Assembly: GCA_963819715.1 (NCBI GenBank)
Contig: CAWFXE010000006.1
Span: forward strand, 620,001 to 684,000
From: DASUPK01 sp963819715
GTDB lineage: Bacteria; Actinomycetota; Thermoleophilia; Solirubrobacterales; 70-9
DNA: 64,000 nt
Reading direction: 5' to 3'
How positions within the stretch are numbered: the first letter of the stretch is position 1; every line of letters begins with the position of its first letter. Positions 17,726 through 26,610 of this stretch are shown here, in pieces. The translations under genes were made by a program, and so were the position numbers. The notes beneath the pieces are model-generated. The model had not been told where the DNA came from, ran no database searches, and was given only the letters and a program-made list of their open reading frames with translations.

Positions 17726-19570
17726 ATGCTCTCGATGACCAGACAACACGCTTGGACGGGACTCGTTGCGGGCGGGGCTCTCGTCGCCGCCCTTAGTGAG
17801 GGCCTGTTCGAGCCGCTCGCGTATGCCGCTGCCGCCGTGCTGGTCTGGAGCGTGGTGGCCGTCTGCCTGATTGGGAGGGTCTTCGAGATCCGGCTGATCG
17901 GGAAACCCGCAGTCCTCGCCGGTCTCCTGCTCGCGGCCATCGCCGCGCTGACGCTGCTGAGCACGACCTGGGCAACGGATCAGGGTCGCGCGTTCGAGCT
18001 GGGTGTGCGGGCCGGCCTCTACGCGGGTTTCTTCGTACTCGCCGCCTGCACCGCGGGGGAGAACGCCAGGCGCCACTGGATCGCCGGCCTCGCCATCGGC
18101 GTGGCGATAACCGGCTTCATCAGCCTGTTCGCGTATCTGCATCCCGGCACGCTGGAGAGCGGGCGCAGCCCGATCGCGAACGCCGCCGGACGCCTCACCT
18201 ATCCGATCGGCTACTGGAACGGGGCCGCGTCGCTGTTCGCCATGGGGGCCGTGCTGCTCGCGTTCTGCGCGGCGAACGCGGCCACGAGGCACACGCGCAG
18301 CCTCGCGACGGCGGCGATACCCGCGCTGGGGGTGGCGATTTGGCTGACGGGCTCACGGGGGGCTCTCGTCGCAATCGGAATCGGCTGCGTCGTCCTCTTG
18401 ATGGCGACGAGATCGCGAGCGCGCGTGCTCAAGCCGATGGTCCTGGGGGGCGTCATGACGGTGGCGCTGGTTCTGATCAGCGCGCGGCTCCCCGACCTGA
18501 CCAGCGGCTCACTGGGAGCGGCAAGGCGCTCCGCCGGCGACTGGATGACGCTGTGGGTCGTCCTCGCGACCGCCGCCACCGCAGGGATCGCATGGGCGAC
18601 CGACGGATGGCTCCCGCGCCTTCGGGTCTCCCGCCGGCTCTCGATGGCGATGCTGGCGACGCTGATCGTCGGCGCCGCGATCGCGATCGTGGCGATCGAC
18701 CCGGTCGAGAAAAGCCGAGACTTCACCGCTGCGCCCGCGGCGCATGCCCGTCCTCGGGCGGGGGTCAACTCACACGGCCGCTGGCAGTTCTGGAAATCCG
18801 CCGGCGATGCGTTCGCGAGCTCACCCCTCCGCGGCATCGGCGCAGGGAGCTGGGAGGCCTATTGGGGACAGCATTCGACGCTGCGGGCGTATGCCCGCAA
18901 TCCCCACTCGCTGCCCATGCAGAGCGCCGCCGAGCTCGGCCTGCCCGGCATCGCACTGCTCCTTGGCTTCGCCGTGGTGATCATCGTGGCGGCATGGCGA
19001 CGGCTTGGCGCTGGGACGCGGGGGGAAGCACCCGCTCTCGTCGGCGTTCTTGGCGCCGCGGCCGTGGGCGCCGCCACCGATTGGACGTGGCAGATCCCGG
19101 CGGTGATCGGGCCCGCGCTGGTCTGTGCCGGACTCCTGACCGCCACGGCGCCGCCTCGAGTTCGCGGCAGATCGGAGTGGCTTGAGTGGCCGAGCGTCGC
19201 GTTCGCCTGGCTGGCGATCGCTGCGAGTGCCCTGGTGCTCATCGGCGACATCGAGCTGAGGCGCAGTCTCGCGGCAGCCGATGCGGGCCGAACGGACGAG
19301 GCGATCGCGCGGGCCCGGGACGCCGTTACGTTCGAGCCCTGGTCCGCTGCCCCGTACCTGCAGCTCGCGCTGCGCCGGCAACGTCAGGCGGACTACCCCC
19401 GTGCGCTCGCCGACCTGCGCCAGGCGCAGGCGCGGGACACTGATGATTGGCGGCTGTTCTTCGTTGAAGCTAGGCTGCAATCAGAGTACGGCGACGGTGC
19501 GGCCGCAGCCGCGGCCTTTAAGCGTGTGCTGATCACCAGCCCTTACTTCGCCGGGTCCCGGCCGAGATAG
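17726..19570 (+). CDS. O-antigen ligase / polymerase-like membrane protein with TPR-like tail
   Basis: 614 residues with about a dozen membrane segments and the Wzy_C/O-antigen-ligase signature: a large extracytoplasmic loop (about residues 340-400) holding GRWQFWKSAGDAFASSPLRG, GAGSWEAYWGQH and RNPHSLPMQSAAELGLPG with the conserved His. The last 120 residues are soluble and TPR-like (DAGRTDEAIARARDAV, ...YPRALADLRQA). It probably polymerises or ligates lipid-linked repeat units. I chose ATG at 17726, after the divergent gene at 17677; an in-frame ATG at 17735 is also possible. The next gene follows after 3 bases. Confidence 0.85.
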   Translation: MLSMTRQHAWTGLVAGGALVAALSEGLFEPLAYAAAAVLVWSVVAVCLIGRVFEIRLIGKPAVLAGLLLAAIAALTLLSTTWATDQGRAFELGVRAGLYAGFFVLAACTAGENARRHWIAGLAIGVAITGFISLFAYLHPGTLESGRSPIANAAGRLTYPIGYWNGAASLFAMGAVLLAFCAANAATRHTRSLATAAIPALGVAIWLTGSRGALVAIGIGCVVLLMATRSRARVLKPMVLGGVMTVALVLISARLPDLTSGSLGAARRSAGDWMTLWVVLATAATAGIAWATDGWLPRLRVSRRLSMAMLATLIVGAAIAIVAIDPVEKSRDFTAAPAAHARPRAGVNSHGRWQFWKSAGDAFASSPLRGIGAGSWEAYWGQHSTLRAYARNPHSLPMQSAAELGLPGIALLLGFAVVIIVAAWRRLGAGTRGEAPALVGVLGAAAVGAATDWTWQIPAVIGPALVCAGLLTATAPPRVRGRSEWLEWPSVAFAWLAIAASALVLIGDIELRRSLAAADAGRTDEAIARARDAVTFEPWSAAPYLQLALRRQRQADYPRALADLRQAQARDTDDWRLFFVEARLQSEYGDGAAAAAAFKRVLITSPYFAGSRPR

Positions 19571-19573
19571 CGG

Positions 19574-20606
19574 ATGACGACACGGAAATCGAGCCTGGCA
19601 TTGCCGGAGACCGAGGGGCCGTCGGTCGCGGGGACGCCTGACCATGACCCGCCCCGATCCTCGACGGTGATCGTTCCGACGGTGACGCCGGATCGGGTGT
19701 CTCGCCTGCTCGACTCGCTCGCCGAAGTCGGCGACGAACGTCGAGACCATCGTCGTGGACAACGGCACCGGGTCGACGCTGTTGAAGCGACTGGTGTCGG
19801 GATTCGCGGGTGGTCAGCTCCTCGAGCTCCCGGCCAACCTCGGCTATTCGCGTGCGGTCAACCTGGCCGCTCGAGAGGCGCAGGGTGAGGCCCTCGTCCT
19901 GCTCAACGACGACTGCGTGGTCGAGGAGGGCTACGTCGATCGGCTTGTCGAGGCCCTCGATCCGCGCAACGGGATCGTGATGGCCACGGGGGTGATGAGG
20001 GAGGCGGGGACCCCCGATCTGATCGAGACGGCGGGCATCGAACTCGATCGGACCCTGCTTCCGTTCGACTACCTGAACGGCGAGCCGCTGAGCATCCTGG
20101 CGGACCCGGTGCCCGACCCGATCGGCCCGTCCGGCGCCTCCGCGGCCATCTGGAGGGAGGCGTTCCTGGAGGTGGGGGGCTTCGACGAGGGTCTGTTCGC
20201 GTACTGCGAAGACGTCGACCTCGCCCTGCGGATTCGCCTCGAGGGCGGCTCCTGCCGGCTTGCGCCTCGAGCCCTCGGCACTCACGAGCACTCGGCTACG
20301 CTCGGGTCCGGCTCCCGGCGCAAGGACTACCTGATGGGCTACGGCCGCACCTATCTCCTGCGCAAGTGGGGGGTGCTGACCCCTCGACGCCTCCCCGGGG
20401 TCGTACTGCGTGAGCTTGCCTGGTCCGTCGGCCAGCCTCTCATTGATCGCAACCTGGGCGCGATCAGCGGCCGGCTGCACGGGCTGCGAGCGCGACCGCA
20501 GCCCCATCCATATCCAACGGAGGTCCTCACCGGCGCCAGCCCGCTGGCCAGCACCGTCGCGAGGCGCTTCCGCCGCCGCGTCAGGATCCGTCGGCGGTCC
20601 AACTGA
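19574..20606 (+). CDS. GT2 glycosyltransferase, one frameshift
   Basis: A family 2 glycosyltransferase of about 340 residues with a single break near 19735, where the strand ending in ETIVVDNGTGSTLL is recovered in another frame. Motifs: VIVPTVTPDRV, NLGYSRAVNLAAREAQGE, LVLLNDDCVVEEGYVD with the Asp-Asp metal site, GPSGASAAIWREAFLEVGG, and FAYCEDVDLALRIRLEG with the Glu-Asp base. The C-terminal 100 residues are basic and helical. It follows the ligase/polymerase gene by 3 bases. The sugar is unknown. Confidence 0.85.
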
Positions 20607-20632
20607 AGGCGACCCTGGACTCGAATCTCGAG

Positions 20633-22223
20633 GTGCGCTTGGAGACAGCGTTGTCGGCGGGCCTCCCGGCCGGTTGCGAGACGGCCGTCTTCGTGTACGG
20701 CTCCTGCTTCCATCGCCATCTCGACGTTCGGCGGATCGAGGTCGTTGCCGGAGACAGCGCGACGCGGATCACCCACGGAATGCCCCGCAACGATCTCTAC
20801 CAGGCGCTCCATCGGCTCGATCTCGACGGCCCGGACTCCCGCTCCGGGCGACGCGAGGATTCCGCTCGGCGAACTTTTCGGAGCGCGTTCTGGGGGATCG
20901 CGCCGGTGCGGATGCCGGCGGCCGGCGCTTTGGAGGTCGTGCTTGCGGTCGAGCTGTCCGATGGGTCGTCGGCCCAGATGCGACTCGGCGACATCCCCGT
21001 TGCTCCGCTACCCGAGGAGGACCGCGCCGTAGCCGATCTGGCCCGGGCGCGGAAGGCGCGCATCGGAATCGCGATGGCGACGTTCGAGCCCGACATCGAG
21101 CTCTTCCGGGAGCAGATCGAATCCATCCGCGCGCAGACCGAGGACCGCTGGGTGTGCGTCATCAGCGACGACTGCTCGGCGGCGTCGCGGTTCGAGCGGA
21201 TGCGGGAGGTGGTCTCCGGAGACGAACGCTTCGTTCTTCGACGTGCGCCCACCCGGGCCGGCTTCTACGGGAACTTCGAGCGGGCCCTGGAGCTGATCCC
21301 ACGCGACGTCTCCTACGTGGCCCTCGCCGACCAGGACGATCGCTGGTATCCGGAGAAGCTCGAGGTGCTGATCGGCGAGATCGGCGATGCACAGCTCGTC
21401 TACAGCGACCAGCGCGTGATGGACGAGGAGGGTGGGGTTCTCTCGCCCACCTACTGGGCCGAGCGCCGGAACAACCACGACAATCTTCCGTCGCTGCTGC
21501 TTGCCAACACGGTCACGGGCGCCGCCTCGCTCTTTCGCCGCGAGCTGCTCGACCTCGCGTTGCCGTTCCCCGATACGCCGGGGACGCAGTACCACGACCA
21601 TTGGCTTGCCCTGGTTGCGCTCGCCACCGGGCGGATCGCCTTCGTCGATCGCCCGCTCTACGACTACGTCCAGCACGGCTCGGCCGCCCTGGGGCATGCA
21701 GCCGCGTCCGCGCCGGCAGCGCCCGGGGTCCGCGAGATCGTCAGGCGCCTGCGACGGCGGCGTGGCGTGCCGCAGATCGTCGCTTCGCGTACCGGCTACT
21801 TCTTCGATCTGATGCGGCTGCAGCTGGTCGCGCAGGTTCTGCTGATGCGCTGCGGGCAGGACATGCGCCGGCGGGACCGGCGCGCGCTGCGACGCCTGCT
21901 TGCGAGTCGAGCGCTCACCCCTCTCTCTCGCCTGGCTCGCTCTGCGCCCGGTCGGCAATCTCGGGAGGCGCAGCGTCACCCTGGGGGCCGAGCGGCTGAT
22001 GATCCAGGCGGTGGCCTGGCGCTACGCGATGCGGGCACTCTCGGCCGGCCGATCGCGCCCGCGGGCATCATCGACCTACGACGCAAGCCTGCCGCCTCCG
22101 AGTGCGCCTCGAAGCGTCGCCGCCGCGGTGGACCAGCCGTTCGTGCGCCACCTCGCGATGAAGATCGAGCCGCTTGCAGCTGTCGGTGACGGAGCGACGC
22201 CCCGGTGCGGGTCAACATCCTGA
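20633..22223 (+). CDS. Two-domain GT2 glycosyltransferase (rhamnosyltransferase-like), one frameshift
   Basis: About 530 residues. An N-terminal beta-rich domain of about 135 residues (LPAGCETAVFVYGSCFHRH...) precedes a GT2 domain: IGIAMATFEPDIELFREQ, WVCVISDDCSA, GFYGNFERALELIP, VALADQDDRWYPEKLE with the Asp-Gln-Asp-Asp site, and YHDHWLALVALA. The C-terminal end changes frame near 21910 and reads LALRPVGNLGRRSVTLGAERLMIQAV. The same architecture is found in the minus-strand gene at 42499-43951, which is a paralog. GTG at 20633 is assumed; the stop overlaps the next gene by 19 bases. Confidence 0.82.
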
Positions 22224-23336
22224 TTCCGACGATCGACCTGGCCCACCTGTTCGGCGGCTACATCGCCAAGTTCAACCTGGCCCGGCGCCTGGCCGAGAGG
22301 GGACACCGGGTCCGCATCGTCACGGTCGACCCGTCGCCTCCGCTGCCGCGCGACTGGCGTGAGAGGGTCGAGGCGTTTGCGGGCCTCGACGGTCTCTTCG
22401 AGCGGGTCGAGGTGGCGTTCGGGCGCGAGCACGATGGCCCCCTCGAGCTCAATCCCGGACGATTCGCTGATCGCCACGACCTGGTGGACCGCGCACATCG
22501 CCGCACGCACCCTCCAGTCGCTCGCGCGGAGTCGCTTCCTCTATCTGATCCAGGAGTACGAGCCCTACACGTTCGTGATGGGGTCGCTGGCGGCGCTCGC
22601 CAAGGCGACGTACGACCTCCCGCACGTCGCCCTCTTCTCGACGGAGCTCCTCCGGGACTTCTTCGCGGCACGGCGCTACGGAGTCTTCGCGGCGGGCGAG
22701 AGCCGAGGGCGCCAGGACTCGGTGGCCTTCGAGAACGCAATCACCCGGGTCTCGCCTCCATCGGCTGAGGAAATGGCGGCGCGGGGGCAGCGCAAGCTGC
22801 TGTTCTACGCGCGGCCGGAGGCGCACGCGGCTCGCAACATGTTCGAGCTCGGCGCACTTGCGCTGACGCAGGCCGTGCTCGGCGGGGTGTTCGGGCCTCG
22901 GTGGTCCTTCCACGGCATCGGTGCGGTGGAAGACACCGAGGACGTCCGCCTGGCCTCGGCCAATCTGCAGATGGTCACGCGCCGTGCCCAGACCGACTAC
23001 GCCGAGTACCTGACGGGATTCGACGTGGGGCTGGCTCTCATGTTCACACCGCACCCGAGCCTGGTTCCGCTCGAGATGGCGTCGGCCGGGATGGTCACCG
23101 TCACCAACACCTTCGAGACCAAGACTCGTGAGGCGATGGAGGCGATCTCCGGAAACCTTCTGGCTGCCGAGCCGAGTCCCGACGGCATCGTGGCCGGCCT
23201 TCAGCAGGCCGTCGAGCGCGTAGAGGACCACCGCGCCCGCGTCGCGGGGGCGGCGGTCGACTGGAGCACGGACTGGGACCGGTCACTCGACGATCGTCTG
23301 ATGGAGTCCGTCGAGAGGCTGCTCGCGGCCTGCTAG
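22205..23336 (+). CDS. WsaF-like rhamnosyltransferase, one frameshift
   Basis: About 375 residues with one break near 22460. It begins VNILIPTIDLAHLFGGYIAKFNL, then RTLQSLARSRFLYLIQEYEP, YDLPHVALFSTELLRDFFA, a linker, QRKLLFYARPEAHAARNMFE at the start of the second Rossmann domain, and LALMFTPHPSLVPLEMASAG with the nucleotide-sugar binding Glu. The N-terminal layout and the QEYEP segment fit the WsaF rhamnosyltransferase family (GT-B fold). GTG at 22205. The 3' end overlaps the convergent membrane glycosyltransferase gene by four bases. Confidence 0.8.
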
Positions 23337-24739
23337 GCGCCTTCCCTGGGTCGCCTGCGCCAGAGCTCGGTGATCGTGACCGCGGCGGCGGCCATCATCG
23401 GGCCGGTCAGGGGGACGAGGTAGCGACCGATGTAGTTGCCGGTCAGGACCGGAGAAAAAAGGAGTGCGAGCCCGCCGACGCCGAAGAGGAGAACGCTGAC
23501 CCGAGAGCGGCGCGTCCCGATCGCCAGGCCGATCAGCACGAGCAGTGTGGTCAGGGACAGGAGCGTCGCCCCGAACCTCGTCACGTGCTGCCACGCGCGC
23601 AGGAAGTGACGCCCGGGACTGTGGGGATGGGGGGTGAAGTGGTCGTAGTAGCGCTCCAGGCTGGCCTGGATCGAGGGCGCCAGGAACGGGTTGTCCCAGG
23701 TGAAGCTCAGCCCCGGGTCCAGGTCGACCCCCTTCCCGGCGGGTCGCGAGCCGGGGACGTAGTACCAACGCAGGTACGCCCATGCCGTCGACGCGAAGTC
23801 CAGCGGCTGGGCCCGGATTGCGCGCCGCGCCCAGTCGCCGATCGCTCCGTCGTTGTGCCCGAACGTCCCGAAGTGACTTGGGGCGGGCGCCGTCGGGTCG
23901 AAGAGGTAGTACGAGACGCCCGGACGCTCTCCAGCGGGCCTCCGCTCGCAGAGCACCTCGGTGCCGGGCGGCGGGTCGAATCGGCTGCAGTCGGCGAACT
24001 GCGCGGCCCGCCCGTACAGATACCAGGCCGAGGAGGGACCGATCGCGAACCGCTCGCCGAAGATCGCGTTGGCGGTGGCGTAGCCGAGCAGGACCACCGC
24101 GGCGGCGATGGCTGCCGCTGCCGGCGCCCGCCACGAGATGCGCCAGCTTCGGAGCGGCTGAGGCCTGCAGAGCAGCAGAGCGATCACCGCCACGGGAATG
24201 ACGAGCAGCCCAGCGGTCCGAATCGTGGTTGCGATCGCCAGGGCCGCACCGGTGAGCGCGGGCCATCGCCACCACGGCTCCAGTTCGTCGAAGGCCCGAG
24301 CGGCCGCGTAGAAGCCGATCGCGGTTGCCAGCACCGCCCAGCTCTCCGCCATGATCGCGTGCTCCAGGAAGATGAGATCGGGGTTGAGCAGAAGGAATGC
24401 CGCCGGCAGCAGTCCCGGCCATTGCGATCCGGTCACTCGCCTGGTGGCGGCGAACATGAGAAGCGCAGAGCCGATTCCGATCACGTGCTGAATCAGCATC
24501 GGCAGTGCGACTTCCCGCGTCAGGTGCCCGAGCGCCCCCAAGAGCAGGCCGTAGCCTGCCGGGTGCTGGGGGTCGTGGAAGGGATTTCCGGCAAAGAGCT
24601 GATAGCCGTCGTCGAGCGTGTTCGTGGTCGGCCACCAGCTGGCTATGGCGACCAGGCGCAAGAGGATCCCGGCGGCGAGGAGAGCAGCCAGCGCGTAGCC
24701 CGGCGCCCCCGACGGCCACCATGTGCGAATCGCTCTCAC
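23333..24739 (-). CDS. PMT/ArnT-like membrane glycosyltransferase (GT39/GT83 type)
   Basis: 468 residues with about eleven membrane segments. The first loop, after the first membrane helix, carries the acidic pair in TNTLDDGYQLFAGNPFHDPQHPAGY, which matches the catalytic Asp-Asp loop of lipid-linked-sugar-dependent transferases. HAIMAESWAVLATAIGFY follows. It probably adds a sugar from a polyprenyl carrier on the outer face of the membrane. The frame is intact. The next gene upstream on this strand starts at 25681, with 6 bases between, so the two form a unit. Confidence 0.75.
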   Translation of the reverse strand: MRAIRTWWPSGAPGYALAALLAAGILLRLVAIASWWPTTNTLDDGYQLFAGNPFHDPQHPAGYGLLLGALGHLTREVALPMLIQHVIGIGSALLMFAATRRVTGSQWPGLLPAAFLLLNPDLIFLEHAIMAESWAVLATAIGFYAAARAFDELEPWWRWPALTGAALAIATTIRTAGLLVIPVAVIALLLCRPQPLRSWRISWRAPAAAAIAAAVVLLGYATANAIFGERFAIGPSSAWYLYGRAAQFADCSRFDPPPGTEVLCERRPAGERPGVSYYLFDPTAPAPSHFGTFGHNDGAIGDWARRAIRAQPLDFASTAWAYLRWYYVPGSRPAGKGVDLDPGLSFTWDNPFLAPSIQASLERYYDHFTPHPHSPGRHFLRAWQHVTRFGATLLSLTTLLVLIGLAIGTRRSRVSVLLFGVGGLALLFSPVLTGNYIGRYLVPLTGPMMAAAAVTITELWRRRPREGA

Positions 24740-24745
24740 CCTGCG

Positions 24746-25681
24746 CTAGATCGTCTGCTTGTGCCGGCGGGGCCGCCTCAGCAGGCGGCCGATCGCGCGA
24801 AGCGGCCGGGTGAGCCGCCAGCTCGTGCTGGACTCCATGTCCCGGACCAGCTCATCGAGTGCGTCGAGCTTGTGGGTGTAGATGTTGACGCGAGCGCGGT
24901 TGAACGCCGCATCGGCGTCCGACCGGAGCGAATGCATCCTGAGGTCCTCTGGAAGGTGCACGTTGGGCAGCTTGCCCTCCCACTTCTCGATCATCCGGAT
25001 GTAGCTGTCCTTCCATCCGCCCGGATCGCTGATCACCTCGAGGGAGTGGTGATGGATTGCACGGAAGTCCGCGGTCACCACCTTTTTCCCCGCGGTCCGC
25101 ACCTGGCAGCAGAGGTCGAAGTCGTATCCGTGGAGATCGCCCATGGTCTCGTCGAATTCGAGCTCGTGAATCGCCCAGGGGGACAGGGCCATGACGAAAC
25201 CGTCGATCGAGTCGACTTCGCCCGGGGAGACATTCGGCGGGATGCTGTCGCGGTCGAACGTCATCGCCTCGAGGTCGCCACCGTGAAACTCCTCGAAGCG
25301 ATGGTCGAAGGCGGCCCAGCTGACTCCGCCCTCCCACCAGGCGATGCTGCGCGCCCCGACCGAGCCGGCGCAGCCGATCAAGGCGATGTCCGGATCGCGA
25401 AGCTGGGCCCTGATGATCTGGCAGAAGTCCGGATCGATCAACTCTGCGTCCTGGTGGATCAGGACGAGGGCCTCTACATCGTCGCGCTTGCGCGCTTCGC
25501 CGAGTATGAAGTTGTAGTTGCGGAAGACCGAGCCGATACTGCGGTGCGCGAGGATGACCGAGTCGTCCTCCTTGACCCGGTCGAGCCCCGGGGCCGCGCA
25601 GCGCTCGTACTGATCGAAGTCGGTGATCGCCGACGCGAACATGATCATGGCCTGCCGACCCGATTCCTCTGTGGTGGACAC
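24746..25681 (-). CDS. StrF-type family 2 glycosyltransferase
   Basis: 311 residues, intact. The core matches the streptomycin-StrF-like glycosyltransferase domain: IMFASAITDFDQYERCAAPG, FNFI-type segment NYNFILGEARK, EALVLIHQDAELIDPDFC with the His-Gln-Asp metal site, VDSIDGFVMALSPWAIHEL, and GDLHGYDFDLCCQVRTAGKK plus IHHHSLE. The C-terminal 70 residues are basic and helical and may lie on the membrane. It is divergent from the methyltransferase gene at 25737, with 55 bases between them. Confidence 0.82.
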   Translation of the reverse strand: MSTTEESGRQAMIMFASAITDFDQYERCAAPGLDRVKEDDSVILAHRSIGSVFRNYNFILGEARKRDDVEALVLIHQDAELIDPDFCQIIRAQLRDPDIALIGCAGSVGARSIAWWEGGVSWAAFDHRFEEFHGGDLEAMTFDRDSIPPNVSPGEVDSIDGFVMALSPWAIHELEFDETMGDLHGYDFDLCCQVRTAGKKVVTADFRAIHHHSLEVISDPGGWKDSYIRMIEKWEGKLPNVHLPEDLRMHSLRSDADAAFNRARVNIYTHKLDALDELVRDMESSTSWRLTRPLRAIGRLLRRPRRHKQTI

Positions 25682-25736
25682 ATGCGGGGCCGGAAAATAG
25701 CGGTCGGGTGGGGCACACGGCCTCTAGGATGCTGCG

Positions 25737-26585
25737 GTGGCAGACGAGCGAACCGCCCCCGTCGATGCTGACGGCCCAGTCGAGGTGCTCGCTGAGCTGC
25801 GTGATCGGTACCTCGATGTGTTGATCGGGGCGCTGACGCACACGCTCTACAGCCCGATCGACACCCGGCCGTTGCCGGAGGAGATCCAGCAGGCCATCCG
25901 AGAGGAGCTCGAGCGAACGGGGGAAAGCCTCGCGCTGAGGAGCCCTGAGGAGGAGCGCGCCGAAGGCCGGGACCGGCCGGTCTACGGACAGTCCATGATC
26001 GGGGTGAAGCGTATGCGGCACCTTCGCGAATGCGCCGAGACCGTGCTGGCCGAGGGGGTCAGGGGCGACTTCGTGGAGGCCGGCGTCTGGCGAGGCGGCG
26101 CGAGCCTCTTGCTCCGGGGGGTGCTCGCGGCGTACGGCGAGCGTAACCGGCGCGTGTGGGTCGCGGACTCGTTCGAGGGCGTGCCGCCCCCCGATCCCGA
26201 GCGCTACCCACTCGACGCGGGGGACGTGAACTACCTGGCGGATGAGCTGGCCGTTTCCCTCGAGGAGGTTCAGGGGAACTTCGAGCGCTACGGGTTTCTC
26301 GACGATCGGGTGAAGTTCGTAAAGGGCTGGTTCAAGGACACGCTGCCCGGCCTCGCGGATGAGCAGTGGGCGTTGATCCGGCTCGACGGCGACCTGTATG
26401 AGTCCACCCTTGACGGACTCCATAATCTCTACCCTCGGCTCCAGCCGGGCGGCTTCCTGATCGTCGACGATTACGACTTCGACAACTGCCGGGCGGCGGT
26501 TAAGGACTACCGGCTTGAGCACGGAATCAACGATCCCATCGAGCGCATCGACTGGCTCGGCGCCTTCTGGCGGCGGCGCGGTTAG
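25737..26585 (+). CDS. TylF/MycF-type sugar O-methyltransferase
   Basis: 282 residues of the macrocin O-methyltransferase (TylF) family, which methylates sugars. Key segments: YGQSMIGVKRMRHLRECAE, GDFVEAGVWRGGASLLLRG as the SAM site, WVADSFEGVPPPD, FVKGWFKDTLPG, WALIRLDGDLYESTLDGL and GGFLIVDDYDFDNCRAAV, whose Asp residues would bind magnesium. Together with the other transferases it points to O-methylated sugars in the surface glycan. GTG at 25737 is the start. The next membrane protein begins 25 bases later. Confidence 0.9.
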   Translation: MADERTAPVDADGPVEVLAELRDRYLDVLIGALTHTLYSPIDTRPLPEEIQQAIREELERTGESLALRSPEEERAEGRDRPVYGQSMIGVKRMRHLRECAETVLAEGVRGDFVEAGVWRGGASLLLRGVLAAYGERNRRVWVADSFEGVPPPDPERYPLDAGDVNYLADELAVSLEEVQGNFERYGFLDDRVKFVKGWFKDTLPGLADEQWALIRLDGDLYESTLDGLHNLYPRLQPGGFLIVDDYDFDNCRAAVKDYRLEHGINDPIERIDWLGAFWRRRG

Positions 26586-26610
26586 CGTCGCGGGAGAGCG
26601 GCCGGCGGGC